Shown in pieces: positions 36,899-46,297 of a stretch of DNA of 64,000 nt. A program made the position numbers and the translations under genes. The stretch comes from UBA10365 sp041441915. Its GTDB lineage: Bacteria; Pseudomonadota; Alphaproteobacteria; Rhodobacterales; Rhodobacteraceae. Below the pieces are notes generated by a model, which made no database searches, had not been told where the DNA came from, and saw nothing but the letters and a program-made list of their open reading frames with translations. Within the stretch, counting starts at the first letter, position 1, and the number at the start of each line of letters is the position of its first letter. The DNA lies in assembly GCA_041441915.1 (NCBI GenBank), contig JASDRS010000009.1, positions 1-64,000 on the forward strand, read 5' to 3'.

Positions 36899-37792
36899 TT
36901 AGATTTTCTGGCGTTTACGAAATGTAAAAATTTCTTCTGCGACGAAGTCGCGAAAAGCCGCAACGCGTTTTGAGTGACGCAATTCTTCAGGGTAAGCTAA
37001 AAATACAGGCACTTCAGTGGATTCAATATAAGGCAGTACGCGCACAAGGTTAGGAGAGTCTTCCGTAATATAGTCAGGTAATATTCCAATTCCTAAATGA
37101 CTGAGCACGCCTTGTAATACTCCAAAGTAATTATTGACTGAAAGTGTAGAAGGAATATCATTTTGCAACAACTGAGTCACCAACAAAGCCCCCGCCGCTA
37201 CCTGCGCTGTGCCAGAATGTTGGGAAATTAGCCGATGTTGGGTTAAGTCACTCATAATTTCGGGCATGCCGTTTTCGGCCAAATATTCTGGTGTTGCATA
37301 AAGGCGCATGCGAATATTCATTAATCGTTTACGTATCAAATCAGCCTGCGATGGCTCTTTCATCCGAATGGCCACGTCGGCTTCGCGCATCGGCAGGTCA
37401 AGAACGCGCTCTTCAAGCATCAAGTCAATCTTCAAGGCTGGATACTTTTTGAACAGAGCAGGCAGCCTTGGGGCCAACCACAAAGTGCCAAAGCCCACTG
37501 TTGTGGTCACGCGCAATTCACCAAACACTTCGTCTTCGCTATCTCGAATACGTGCCGCCGCTGCCTCAAGTCGTTTGATCATTGCTTGGGTCGCGTCAAA
37601 CAAAATTTCGCCCTGTTCTGTTAGAATTAGGCCACGTGCGTGGCGGTGGAACAGGGTTGCAGAAAAACTTTCTTCAAGAGCACGAATTTGACGCGATACC
37701 GCCGATTGCGATAAGTGCAAATTGTCACCCGCATGGGTCAAAGATCCCGCATCGGCTACCGCGTGAAATATGCGAAGTTTATCCCAATCCAT
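36899..37792 (-). CDS. LysR family transcriptional regulator
   Basis: A 297-residue LysR-type regulator: winged HTH at residues 1-60 (LRIFHAVADAGSLTHAG, LSQSAVSRQIRALEESF, LFHRHARGLILTEQG), then an effector-binding domain (ELRVTTTVGFGTLWLAPRLP). It belongs to the common subgroup resembling CysB-unrelated, GcvA-like activators; no target can be inferred. The next gene to its right on the other strand is a decayed acyltransferase, so no divergent functional partner survives. The upstream region is very AT-rich. Confidence 0.9.
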   Translation of the reverse strand: MDWDKLRIFHAVADAGSLTHAGDNLHLSQSAVSRQIRALEESFSATLFHRHARGLILTEQGEILFDATQAMIKRLEAAAARIRDSEDEVFGELRVTTTVGFGTLWLAPRLPALFKKYPALKIDLMLEERVLDLPMREADVAIRMKEPSQADLIRKRLMNIRMRLYATPEYLAENGMPEIMSDLTQHRLISQHSGTAQVAAGALLVTQLLQNDIPSTLSVNNYFGVLQGVLSHLGIGILPDYITEDSPNLVRVLPYIESTEVPVFLAYPEELRHSKRVAAFRDFVAEEIFTFRKRQKI

Positions 37793-38040
37793 TTCAAAGC
37801 CCCTGATGACCCCAATTGAGTCTTGCAGTTTAAATTTTTTAATTAGATAAGCGCTTAAGCCGATTCATGCAAGTCATTGCAATATTTATTTAATTGTCAA
37901 TTTGATATAAAATTTGTATAACTAATGGTTATTTTTATCATAGTTATTAAAAATTCAAAAAACTTTAGTGTCATTTTATAAAAAATATAAATTTTTCTGT
38001 AATCAGGGAACACTTTCGTGCTAGGCGCAAACAAGCACTG
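37793..38040. other. AT-rich spacer upstream of the LysR gene
   Basis: About 250 bases, strongly A+T rich, between the LysR start and the decayed acyltransferase. A TTGACA-like box lies on the minus strand near 37900, but no matching -10 element is found at a normal distance. No open frame of note. Confidence 0.4.
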
Positions 38041-38700
38041 TGTGACGCGCAAAATAAGCTATCCTTCTTCGGCGCGCAGTCGTTCAGGGCGTGCACTAAT
38101 CCGCGTTTTAGAGAATCTGACGGGACGATCGTCCTCGATCTGGCGTGAGACTTAAAGTCGTGGGCTAGTCTTCATCTAATATTTCGGAAAATAGGCCCTT
38201 GGTGATAATTGCAAATCACCCCTACAGAATACTAAACGGAATGGTGATGGGCTATGTGCTGAATTAGGCGTGCGACGACTTTCTCATTTTTAGCCAATTG
38301 TGTCTTTCGGCGTGCGGAAGGGCTTATTAAAGTTGTTTTACCTATTTAATTCGAAGAAACAAAAGAGGCCAAAAGACTTAATATTGAATCGCGCGCCAAG
38401 GTGCTAGATTTTTTGTCCGGTGGTGGCACTATTTGGGTGTTTCCAGGTGGTACCGTTTAGGCCCGTGCCAAGCCTTTTTCTCAACCAATGGATCCAAGCT
38501 GGCGCAATTTTACCGCAAAGATGATAGCTAAATCAAATGTGACTGTTGTGCCTATCTATTTTACGGGCCATAATTTACGGCTTTTTTTAGTTGGCAAGTT
38601 GTGTGCATTCGAACTTGTGGCTTGCTATGTTAATAAAAGAGTTCAAATCCCGTATAGAGAATCGAGTTGAAATTGTGATCAGAGGTCTATTTTTTATATG
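38041..38700 (+). pseudogene. Decayed lysophospholipid acyltransferase (hemolysin-like PlsC family)
   Basis: Fragments in three frames spell a PlsC-family acyltransferase, which would acylate a lipid at the membrane: GRALIRVLENLTGR (from 38087), PLVIIANHPYRILNGMVMG (from 38196; the NHPYxILDG version of the HX4D box, with Asp replaced by Asn here), then FEETKEAKRLNIESRAKVLD, TIWVFPGGTV and MDPSWRNFTAKMIAKS. In-frame stops occur at 38153, 38265, 38347 and 38458, and the reading frame changes at least twice (38156-38195 and 38268-38311). The C-terminal 60 residues are still readable up to 38668. This is the most degraded gene in the window and is certainly not translated as one protein. Confidence 0.85.
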
Positions 38701-38848
38701 CAATTTTACTAATTTTTAAATTAGATTTCACTGCTACTATTTATTTGCATGAGGCAACTTATAACCTTTCGCCCGCGCTGCTAAAATATTATGATTGCTG
38801 CTAAGGATTTTAAGAACGGTATAAATTTCGATAAAGTGCAAGGTTCAT

Positions 38849-39661
38849 ATGGCAGTAGGAATTTTTGACTCGGGCCTCGGTGGTCTGACGGTTATGAGCG
38901 CGGTCACTCAAAGTATGCCCAATGTTCCATTTATTTATTTTGGTGACAATATTAATGCTCCTTACGGCGTTCGCACGCATGACGATATTTTCGCGCTAAC
39001 CTGCTCTGCCACCCAAAAACTTTGGGACGAGGGCTGTGAATTGGTGATTTTAGCTTGCAACACTGCTAGTGCAGTAGCACTTAAACGTATACAAGAAACC
39101 TGGCTCCCGCCTGAAAAGCGGGTTTTGGGGGTTTTTGTTCCTTTGATTGAATCTTTAACTGAACGGCAATGGGGCGACAACTCCCCCTCGCGTGAGGTCG
39201 ACGTGAAACATGTAGCGCTTTTTGCAACACCTGCCACCGTGGCTAGCCGCGCTTTTCAACGTGAATTGGCCCATCGTGCTGTTGGCGTCGATGTCGAAGC
39301 TCAACCCTGTGGCGGCTTGGTTGACGCTATAGAACAGGGCGATGAAATTTTGGCCAAAGCGTTGGTGCGTAGCCATGTTGATGCACTCAAACGCCGAATG
39401 CCACGGCCCCAAGCAGCTATTTTAGGTTGCACGCATTATCCATTGATGGAAAAATCCTTTCGCGAAGCGTTAGGTGAGGATGTTAAAGTCTTTTCCCAAG
39501 CAAATTTAGTGGCCGAAAGTTTAACTGACTATCTGCAAAGACACCCAAATATGTTTGGAACAGGGATGATCACTAAATATCTTACCTCAGGCGATCCGAT
39601 TGCCGTAAGCAAGCTTGCGACACAATTTCTGCGTCGATCCGTGCATTTTGAGGCTGTTTAG
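38849..39661 (+). CDS. murI: Glutamate racemase
   Basis: MurI converts L-glutamate to the D-glutamate used in peptidoglycan stems. The 270-residue cytosolic enzyme starts GIFDSGLGGLTVM, has the first catalytic cysteine in LACNTASAVAL (about residue 74) and the second in ILGCTHYPLMEKS (about 193). No cofactor site is expected. ATG 38849 is preceded by AAGG. It follows the decayed acyltransferase and precedes argC by 94 bases. Confidence 0.94.
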   Translation: MAVGIFDSGLGGLTVMSAVTQSMPNVPFIYFGDNINAPYGVRTHDDIFALTCSATQKLWDEGCELVILACNTASAVALKRIQETWLPPEKRVLGVFVPLIESLTERQWGDNSPSREVDVKHVALFATPATVASRAFQRELAHRAVGVDVEAQPCGGLVDAIEQGDEILAKALVRSHVDALKRRMPRPQAAILGCTHYPLMEKSFREALGEDVKVFSQANLVAESLTDYLQRHPNMFGTGMITKYLTSGDPIAVSKLATQFLRRSVHFEAV

Positions 39662-39755
39662 CCCTAAAATGCGTTCATATTAATGGTGCTTACCCCATAT
39701 CCCCTTGAAAAAAATCTGCCCTTGCCGCATTACAAAATAGAATTTCGGAGGTTTC

Positions 39756-40784
39756 ATGATCCACAACATCGCCATTTTGGGCGCTTCGGGCTATACTGGT
39801 GCAGAGCTTATACGCCTAATTTTGGGCCATCCATCAATGCGCATTTGTGCGCTTTCAGCTGACCGCAAAGCGGGCATGGCGGTTGAAGATGTTTTTCCTT
39901 TTTTGCGTGGGGCAGATTTGCCGACGCTTTGTAAAATTGAAGAGATTGATTTTTCGGATATTGATTTGGTTTTTTGCGCGCTGCCTCATGCCACATCACA
40001 AGCGGTGATCGTGACTATACCAAACCATGTGAAAGTAGTTGATCTTTCAGCAGATTTTCGTCTGCGCGATCCTATGGCTTATGAAAAGTGGTATGGAAAA
40101 AAGCACCAAGCGCTTGCTCTTCAAAAAGAAGCAATTTACGGCCTGACTGAATTTTACCGCGCTGATATTGCAAAAGCTCGCTTGGTTGCGGGAACGGGCT
40201 GCAATGCCGCCGCGGGCCAATATGCGCTATGTCCTTTGATCGCGGCGGGTGTGATAGATCTTGATCAAATAATTCTTGATCTTAAAGCTGGTGTATCAGG
40301 GGCAGGGCGCAGCGCCAAAGAAAATTTACTACATGCTGAACTTTCTGAAGGCACACAAAGCTATTCTGCTGGTGGCCTTCATCGGCATTTAGGCGAATTT
40401 GATCAGGAATTTAGCGCCTTAGCTGGGCGTAAGGTTGAAGTCCAATTCACACCGCATCTGATGCCGATGAACCGTGGAATTTTGATGACAATTTATGTTA
40501 AAGGCGACGCAAAGCTGGTTCACCACACGCTTGCGACTGCTTATGTCGCTGAGACCTTTTTGCAGGTTTTGCCCTTCGGTAGCCTGCCGTCGACCCGTAA
40601 TGTGCGAGGATCAAACCACTGCCATTTGGGAGTAGTTGGGGACCGCAAAGCGGGCCATGCTGTGATAGTGTCTGTGATTGACAATTTGACCAAAGGTTCA
40701 AGCGGGCAGGCGCTGCAAAATGCCAATTTAATGTTGGGAATCGAAGAAACCTGCGGCCTGAACGGCCTTGCGCTGTTTCCGTAA
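39756..40784 (+). CDS. argC: N-acetyl-gamma-glutamyl-phosphate reductase
   Basis: ArgC reduces N-acetylglutamyl phosphate to the semialdehyde with NADPH in arginine synthesis. The 342-residue protein has the NADP motif ILGASGYTGAELIRLI at residues 7-22, the catalytic cysteine in GTGCNAAAGQYAL (about 149) and HLMPMNRGILMTIY. Start ATG 39756 follows CGGAGG. It belongs to the ArgC type 1 family. It precedes ccmE by 9 bases, in one transcript. Confidence 0.95.
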   Translation: MIHNIAILGASGYTGAELIRLILGHPSMRICALSADRKAGMAVEDVFPFLRGADLPTLCKIEEIDFSDIDLVFCALPHATSQAVIVTIPNHVKVVDLSADFRLRDPMAYEKWYGKKHQALALQKEAIYGLTEFYRADIAKARLVAGTGCNAAAGQYALCPLIAAGVIDLDQIILDLKAGVSGAGRSAKENLLHAELSEGTQSYSAGGLHRHLGEFDQEFSALAGRKVEVQFTPHLMPMNRGILMTIYVKGDAKLVHHTLATAYVAETFLQVLPFGSLPSTRNVRGSNHCHLGVVGDRKAGHAVIVSVIDNLTKGSSGQALQNANLMLGIEETCGLNGLALFP

Positions 40785-40793
40785 GGAGAGAAT

Positions 40794-41252
40794 ATGCGTT
40801 CACTTAAAAAAATACGCCGAATTCAACTGATCGCATTAGCCTTTGTGGGGCTTATTGGGTCTACGGCCCTGGTGGGTTGCGCTCTGCGTGACGGAATTAA
40901 TTATTTTCGAGCGCCAAGTCAGGTTATTTCAGACCCACCAAAAATCGGCGAAGTGTTTCGTCTGGGTGGCTTGGTTGAAAAGGGCAGTTTAAATCGAGGT
41001 CAAGGGGCCAATGTGACATTCCGTGTCACCGATGGTTTGGCGGTGGTGGATGTGGTTTTTAATGGTATCTTGCCCGATCTTTTTGACGAAGGACAGGGAA
41101 TGATTGGCACGGGAATTTATGTTAATAATATATTTCAAGCCTCTGAAATATTAGCTAAACATGATGAAAACTATATGCCAAAAGAACTTGTTGAAAGTTT
41201 AAAAAAAACGGGCTTTTATCAAGATCCTAACACGGCCCTATCAATAAATTAA
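40794..41252 (+). CDS. ccmE: Cytochrome c maturation heme chaperone CcmE
   Basis: CcmE holds heme covalently in the periplasm and hands it to apocytochromes c. The 152-residue protein has an N-terminal signal anchor (about residues 11-31), the OB-fold region (FRLGGLVEKGSL, VTFRVTDG, YVNNIFQASEIL) and the heme-binding His in LAKHDENYMPKE near residue 122, where the His and the following Tyr are required in the family. The rest of the ccm operon is not adjacent; only a 435-base non-coding stretch follows. Confidence 0.95.
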   Translation: MRSLKKIRRIQLIALAFVGLIGSTALVGCALRDGINYFRAPSQVISDPPKIGEVFRLGGLVEKGSLNRGQGANVTFRVTDGLAVVDVVFNGILPDLFDEGQGMIGTGIYVNNIFQASEILAKHDENYMPKELVESLKKTGFYQDPNTALSIN

Positions 41253-41687
41253 CGCATTTAAATCTACTTGCCCACATTAAATTTGAGGCAGATGTTGGAA
41301 AATAGTAAAATATCAAACAAAATTATCTGTCGTGAAGGCAATCATGTTAATAACAAAGTATGGTCCAGAGGGGCTTACAATAAAATGTCATGATCTTGGA
41401 TGCGTTTTTCGGCTTAAGATTGGTTTTTACGTGCGATAGTAAGTTTTTGCTTTGAAGTGTGTGAGCCATACCATTTTTGCAAAAACAGCTAAAACCGAGC
41501 CAAAATAGGTGCCGTCGTTCAAGCAAGCCACAGCATGATGGCTGATGTGTATCTTGACAATATTTTCCTGATCGACTGTCAAAAAAGTAGAGAAAGTAGC
41601 TAAATCTAGCTTCTTTGGACACAGATGGGTGCGGGGCATTGACCAAATCATTCGCCTCTGGCATTCGGGTACTGAAAGAGGCTGATC
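41253..41687. other. Spacer between ccmE and argS without a recognised gene
   Basis: A 435-base AT-rich gap. Open frames of 105 and 74 codons exist on the minus strand (41347-41664, 41427-41651), but they overlap each other, start and end arbitrarily and carry no family motif that I recognise, so I do not call them genes. In several Rhodobacterales a dgt or other ccm gene stands before argS; no trace of either is seen here. Confidence 0.45.
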
Positions 41688-43430
41688 ATGAACCTATTTA
41701 GCGATATTAAAAATCTTGTAAAGCAATCTGTAAAAAACATGGTGTTGGCAGGCGATTTGCCTGCGGGTCTCGAACTAAGCTTAATTACCGTTGAACCCCC
41801 TCGCGACGCTTCGCATGGCGACATGGCCACCAATGCAGCGATGGTATTGGCTAAACCTGCAGGCCAAACCCCAGGGGTAATTGCCGATAAACTGGCAACG
41901 CTTTTGGAGAAAGATATCCGTATTGTAGAGGCCTGGGTGGCGGGGCCTGGTTTTATCAACCTGCGGCTTGATGACAAAGTTCTTCAAGCGTTGGTAGTTT
42001 CTATATTGAACATGGGCACTAATTTTGGCCGTGCCAATTTTGGAACGGACATTAAGGTGAATGTTGAATTTGTTTCCGCTAATCCAACGGGACCTATGCA
42101 TGTGGGCCACGTGCGTGGCGCAGTATTTGGAGATACTTTGGCGCGACTTTTGTCTTTTGTAGGGTATGAGGTTACCCGTGAATATTACATCAATGACGGC
42201 GGCGCTCAAGTTGATGTTCTGGCGCGATCGGCCTTTCAGCGCTATAGGCAAGCCTATGGCCATGAACCACAAATCTCAGATGGGCTTTACCCTGGGGATT
42301 ACCTTATTCCCGTTGGCGAGGCTATGAAGAAAAAATATGGCGCAAGCCTTTTGAACCAGCCCGAAAAAATTTGGTTAAATGATGTGCGCGACTTAGCGGG
42401 CGACATGATGATGGCAATGATCCACGAAGATCTGGCATCTTTGAATGTAAAGATGGACGTATATTCATCCGAAAAATCGCTTTATGTTACTGGTCAAATT
42501 GAGGCAGCAATAAAAAAATTGCGCGCTCAAGGTTTGATTTATGAAGGCGTCCTTGAAGCCCCAAAGGGCAAAACCTTAGAAGATTGGGAGCCGCGCGAGC
42601 AAACGCTGTTTAAATCTTCGAAATTTGGTGATGATGTTGACCGCCCTGTCATGAAATCTGACGGTTCTTGGACCTATTTTGCTCCAGACATTGCTTACCA
42701 TTATGACAAAGTGCAACGCGGTTTTGACCAGCTAATTGATGTTTTTGGTGCAGACCATGGTGGATATGTTAAACGCATGAAAGCTATAGTAACAGCACTC
42801 TCATACGGAAAAACTACCTTAGATATCAAGCTTATCCAATTGGTTAAACTTTTGAAGAACGGTGAGCCATTTAAAATGTCAAAACGGGCTGGCACTTTTG
42901 TGACACTGCGTGAGGTGGTGGAATTGGTGGGCGCTGATGTCACGCGCTTTGTGATGCTCACCCGTAAAAATGATGCGCCCTTAGATTTTGATTTTGACAA
43001 GGTTTTGGAACAGTCAAAAGACAATCCAGTCTTTTATGTACAATATGCCAATGCGCGGATCAATTCAGTGATGGTTAAGGCCAAGGCCTTAGGGCTTGAT
43101 GTATCTGACGCGGCTTTAGCAAAAATGGACCCTGCAGTTTTGAGCCATGCGGCCGAGCTCACCTTGATTAAAAAAATGTCCGAATGGCCACGTTTGGTTG
43201 AAATTGCGGCGCGCGGCAATGAGCCGCACCGCGTGGCATTTTACTTGTATGATCTTGCGTCTGAACTGCATAGTCTGTGGAATAGTGGTAATGACACCAT
43301 AGAATTGCGCTTTCTTCAAGAAGATTTTGCCATTATGGCGGCAAAAATTGCGCTCGCCCGTGCGGTAGGCGTTGTGATTTCGTCGGGTCTTGCTATTCTT
43401 GGCGTTACACCAGTCGAGGAAATGCGCTGA
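41688..43430 (+). CDS. argS: Arginyl-tRNA synthetase
   Basis: A 580-residue class I aminoacyl-tRNA synthetase that charges tRNA-Arg. The HIGH-type motif is HVGH in PTGPMHVGHVRGAV (about residues 133-146), and KMSK is in FKMSKRAGTFVTLREV (about 395). The N-terminal Add-1-like domain and C-terminal anticodon-binding domain (ELHSLWNSG) are complete. AAAGAGG precedes the ATG. It starts a rightward run with a SPOR protein, nagZ, scpA and scpB. Confidence 0.96.
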   Translation: MNLFSDIKNLVKQSVKNMVLAGDLPAGLELSLITVEPPRDASHGDMATNAAMVLAKPAGQTPGVIADKLATLLEKDIRIVEAWVAGPGFINLRLDDKVLQALVVSILNMGTNFGRANFGTDIKVNVEFVSANPTGPMHVGHVRGAVFGDTLARLLSFVGYEVTREYYINDGGAQVDVLARSAFQRYRQAYGHEPQISDGLYPGDYLIPVGEAMKKKYGASLLNQPEKIWLNDVRDLAGDMMMAMIHEDLASLNVKMDVYSSEKSLYVTGQIEAAIKKLRAQGLIYEGVLEAPKGKTLEDWEPREQTLFKSSKFGDDVDRPVMKSDGSWTYFAPDIAYHYDKVQRGFDQLIDVFGADHGGYVKRMKAIVTALSYGKTTLDIKLIQLVKLLKNGEPFKMSKRAGTFVTLREVVELVGADVTRFVMLTRKNDAPLDFDFDKVLEQSKDNPVFYVQYANARINSVMVKAKALGLDVSDAALAKMDPAVLSHAAELTLIKKMSEWPRLVEIAARGNEPHRVAFYLYDLASELHSLWNSGNDTIELRFLQEDFAIMAAKIALARAVGVVISSGLAILGVTPVEEMR

Positions 43431-43508
43431 TCACAAGCGCTCAGATGGTGCCCGCTGCAAGGCGGTTGGCCAATGAGGGTGCCTTATCCCTCAATAGTGA
43501 GGCAAAGC

Positions 43509-44492
43509 ATGACTGAGTGGAATTATAACGCCGCCGCCCATGATCCGGCACCACAAGAGCGGCAAGATGTAGTTATTAAAATTACGCGGGCCAGTCAAAT
43601 TGTAGGGGGTCTTATGTCTCTTGGGCTTTTGTCCGCGATTGCTTATTTTTCTTATGATCTAGAATTGGGCGATTTGTCGGGAGTACCTGTGATTAAAGCC
43701 AAGGAAGGGCCCATGCGGAGCCTGCCTGAAAACCCGGGTGGGGATATTGTTAATTATCAAGGATTGGCCGTGAATGCCATTGCCGCCGAAAAGGGCGCAG
43801 CGGATCTGCCCGATAAGGTAATTTTGGCACCGCAAGCCATTAACTTACTTGAAGAAGATGCCACTGGTTTTGCGAGCTTTCCATCTGATCAAAGTTATTC
43901 GACCGTCATCTTGCCCTTAATCGCACTTAATCAACCTCAGTCCGTTCAGGAATCTTTAGTGATATTAAATGATTTTGACGCAGAAAGCGACCGCACTACG
44001 GCCTTAGATCCACAAATTATACGAAGCAGCATCGAAGAGGCCCTAAACATCGCAATGGCGCAGTCAACCACAATAGAACCTTATTTGGTCCCCGATTCAC
44101 TCATGGAAGGTGGGTTGGGGCGATCGCTACGGCCTTTGGCGCCGCCTTTTGGCCTGTTTGCCAAGCTGAGTGAAACCGCAACTCAAGATGCTAAAAGCGA
44201 AGCAACTTTTGGTCGCGAAATCAGCTATAAAGATATTTCAACAGGCACACGCCTGGTTCAACTTGGCGCTTTTTCCAACCCTGAAGTTGCCCGCGCCGAA
44301 TGGGTGCGCCTGTCAAACCGTTTTAGCCAACTTTTTGCCGATAAGGTGCGTATTGTTCAGCGCGCGCCGATCGATAATAAAATCTTTTTTCGCCTGCGTG
44401 CCTATGGCTTTATTGATGTGGACGACTCTATCAGGTTTTGCGCCGCACTTGATGCAGAGGGAGCGGCCTGTATCCCGGCTGTGAAGCGATGA
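43509..44492 (+). CDS. SPOR domain-containing inner-membrane protein
   Basis: A 327-residue bitopic protein: cytoplasmic N-terminus, one transmembrane helix at about 34-55 (IVGGLMSLGLLSAIAYF), a variable periplasmic linker, and a C-terminal SPOR domain (TRLVQLGAFSNPEVARAEW, then RIVQRAPIDNKIFFRL). SPOR domains bind denuded glycan strands at the division septum. The start at 43509 has GAGG 7 bases upstream; the frame extends further to 43473 without a signal. It sits between argS and nagZ with a 4-base overlap to nagZ, typical of Rhodobacterales. Confidence 0.9.
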   Translation: MTEWNYNAAAHDPAPQERQDVVIKITRASQIVGGLMSLGLLSAIAYFSYDLELGDLSGVPVIKAKEGPMRSLPENPGGDIVNYQGLAVNAIAAEKGAADLPDKVILAPQAINLLEEDATGFASFPSDQSYSTVILPLIALNQPQSVQESLVILNDFDAESDRTTALDPQIIRSSIEEALNIAMAQSTTIEPYLVPDSLMEGGLGRSLRPLAPPFGLFAKLSETATQDAKSEATFGREISYKDISTGTRLVQLGAFSNPEVARAEWVRLSNRFSQLFADKVRIVQRAPIDNKIFFRLRAYGFIDVDDSIRFCAALDAEGAACIPAVKR

Positions 44493-45502
44493 ACCAAAAC
44501 GTTGGTGCTTGCATTCTTGCGCCCTTGGGGGCAGTCTTATCCAAAAATGAGCGCGCTTTTTTTAAATCAGTACAGCCTCATGGGTTTATTCTGTTCTCAC
44601 GTAATTTGGAAAGCCGCGATCAAATATTACGACTTTGCCATGATTTGCGCGTATTAGTTGGGCGTGAAGCCCCTATTTTTATTGATCAAGAGGGGGGAGG
44701 GGTACAAAGGCTACGACCGCCTTTAGCTGCAAATTTTCTAGCACCACTTGACGAAATTGTGCGCGTTACCAAACGCTATGGAACCGCTGTGGCGCTGCGC
44801 TCAATTTATCTGCGCCACCGTCTGATTGCCGCCGATTTGCATGCTTTGGGTATAGATGCCAACTGTGCTCCAACGGCGGATATTGCGTGCAATTTCACCC
44901 ACGAGTTTTTAAGAAAACGATGTTATGGCACACATGTGGTGGATGTCAGCGCTGCGTGTCGCGCGGCGGCTGAAGGGCTTTTGGCAGGTGGCGTTTTGCC
45001 AGTGATTAAACATATACCAGGGCATGGTCGCGCGACACAAGATACCCATTTTAATATGCCGCGCGTAACGGCGTCAAAGGCTGAACTTATTGAGACAGAT
45101 TTTGCTGTTTTTAAAGCACTTGCTGATCTGCCTTATGCGATGACCGCACATCTTGTATATGCTGAAATTGATGAAGAAGTCGCCACCTGTTCAAAACCCA
45201 TTATTGATCTTGTACGCCATGATATTGGCTTTGACGGTGCACTTATGAGTGATGATCTTTCAATGAAATCGCTCAGTGGCTCCTTGGGCCGCCGTGCGAC
45301 TCGGTCTTTAGCTGCTGGTTGTGATTTGGTGCTTCATTGCAACGGTGATATGGCCGAAATGGTTGAAATTTGTAATGTGGCAGGTGATTTGACGGGCAAG
45401 GCTCTGAACCGAGCCAACCAGGCACTTCTATGGCGAAAAGCGCCCCAAGATATTGACATCTTAGGCTTACGAGCCGAACATTTTGCCCTATCGGGGGATT
45501 AG
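44489..45502 (+). CDS. nagZ: Beta-N-acetylhexosaminidase
   Basis: NagZ removes N-acetylglucosamine from muropeptides during peptidoglycan recycling. The 337-residue GH3 enzyme has IDQEGGGVQRL near residue 68, the KHIPGHGRATQDTH motif (about residues 171-184; the His acts as the acid/base in NagZ) and SDDLSMKSLSG with the catalytic aspartate nucleophile near 253. It overlaps the SPOR gene by ATGA and precedes scpA by a few bases. The HGRATQDTHF loop is canonical. Confidence 0.95.
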   Translation: MNQNVGACILAPLGAVLSKNERAFFKSVQPHGFILFSRNLESRDQILRLCHDLRVLVGREAPIFIDQEGGGVQRLRPPLAANFLAPLDEIVRVTKRYGTAVALRSIYLRHRLIAADLHALGIDANCAPTADIACNFTHEFLRKRCYGTHVVDVSAACRAAAEGLLAGGVLPVIKHIPGHGRATQDTHFNMPRVTASKAELIETDFAVFKALADLPYAMTAHLVYAEIDEEVATCSKPIIDLVRHDIGFDGALMSDDLSMKSLSGSLGRRATRSLAAGCDLVLHCNGDMAEMVEICNVAGDLTGKALNRANQALLWRKAPQDIDILGLRAEHFALSGD

Positions 45503-45508
45503 TTGTTC

Positions 45509-46297
45509 ATGAATAATTGGAAACTGGAACAGCCACGTCAAGAGATAACCGACCGTTTGGCGGCCGAAGCCCTGATCGTGGATGTTGACGGTTTTGAAGG
45601 TCCGTTGGATTTGCTGTTAAGTTTATCGCGTAGCCAAAAAGTTGATTTACGCAGCATTTCAGTACTGAGATTAGCTCAACAATATCTTGTTTTTGTAAAT
45701 AAAGCAAAATATTTACGTCTTGAACTTGCCGCAGATTATTTAGTGATGGCCGCCTGGCTGACTTATTTAAAATCGAGGTTATTATTGCCACCCGATCCTT
45801 CTGATGAAGCCCCAAGTGCTGAAAAAATGGCGTTACATTTGGCTTTTCAACTCGAGCGTTTGCAAGCAATGCGTGATGCGGCGGCGCGCCTGATGATGCG
45901 CGATTTGCGGGGGCGCGACGTGTTTGCGCGCGGTGCGCCTGAAGAAGTGCTGGCCAGCCGCAAAGTCATCTATAACGCCACGCTTCTCGAACTGATGCGC
46001 AGCTATGCTCGCATTCGTACCCGTGATGATTTCCGTCCTTTTTCTATGAACCGAAATGATATCTACACGATGCAGAAGGCCCTTGAAAGAATGCGAGCCA
46101 TGATTGGGTATGCAGGCACATGGAGCGACCTTGAAACCTGGCTGCCCGAAGGTTGGGGCACAAATCCCCACCGCCGTAGATCGTCGATTTCCGCCCATTT
46201 TGCCGCTATTTTGGAAATGACCAAAGCAGGCGAACTTGAGCTGCGTCAAGGTGATATTTTTGCTTCCATCCACATCAAAAAACGAGACCACAGATGA
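45509..46297 (+). CDS. scpA: Segregation and condensation protein A
   Basis: ScpA is the kleisin that joins the SMC heads and works with ScpB in chromosome condensation. The 262-residue protein shows VDGFEGPLDLLLSLSRSQK near residues 27-45, VDLRSISVLRLAQQYL, and ELAADYLVMAAWLTYLKSRLL, then a longer C-terminal winged-helix-like end. A TTG at 45503 is an alternative start, but ATG 45509 matches better. It overlaps scpB by 4 bases. Confidence 0.95.
   Translation: MNNWKLEQPRQEITDRLAAEALIVDVDGFEGPLDLLLSLSRSQKVDLRSISVLRLAQQYLVFVNKAKYLRLELAADYLVMAAWLTYLKSRLLLPPDPSDEAPSAEKMALHLAFQLERLQAMRDAAARLMMRDLRGRDVFARGAPEEVLASRKVIYNATLLELMRSYARIRTRDDFRPFSMNRNDIYTMQKALERMRAMIGYAGTWSDLETWLPEGWGTNPHRRRSSISAHFAAILEMTKAGELELRQGDIFASIHIKKRDHR

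Noticed and set aside
36766..36963. Open frame of 65 codons on the minus strand
   Set aside because: Overlaps the LysR 3' end in another frame, AT-rich, and no motif.
41347..41664. Open frames on the minus strand between ccmE and argS
   Set aside because: Two overlapping frames with no ribosome site and no recognisable family; likely chance in a non-coding gap.
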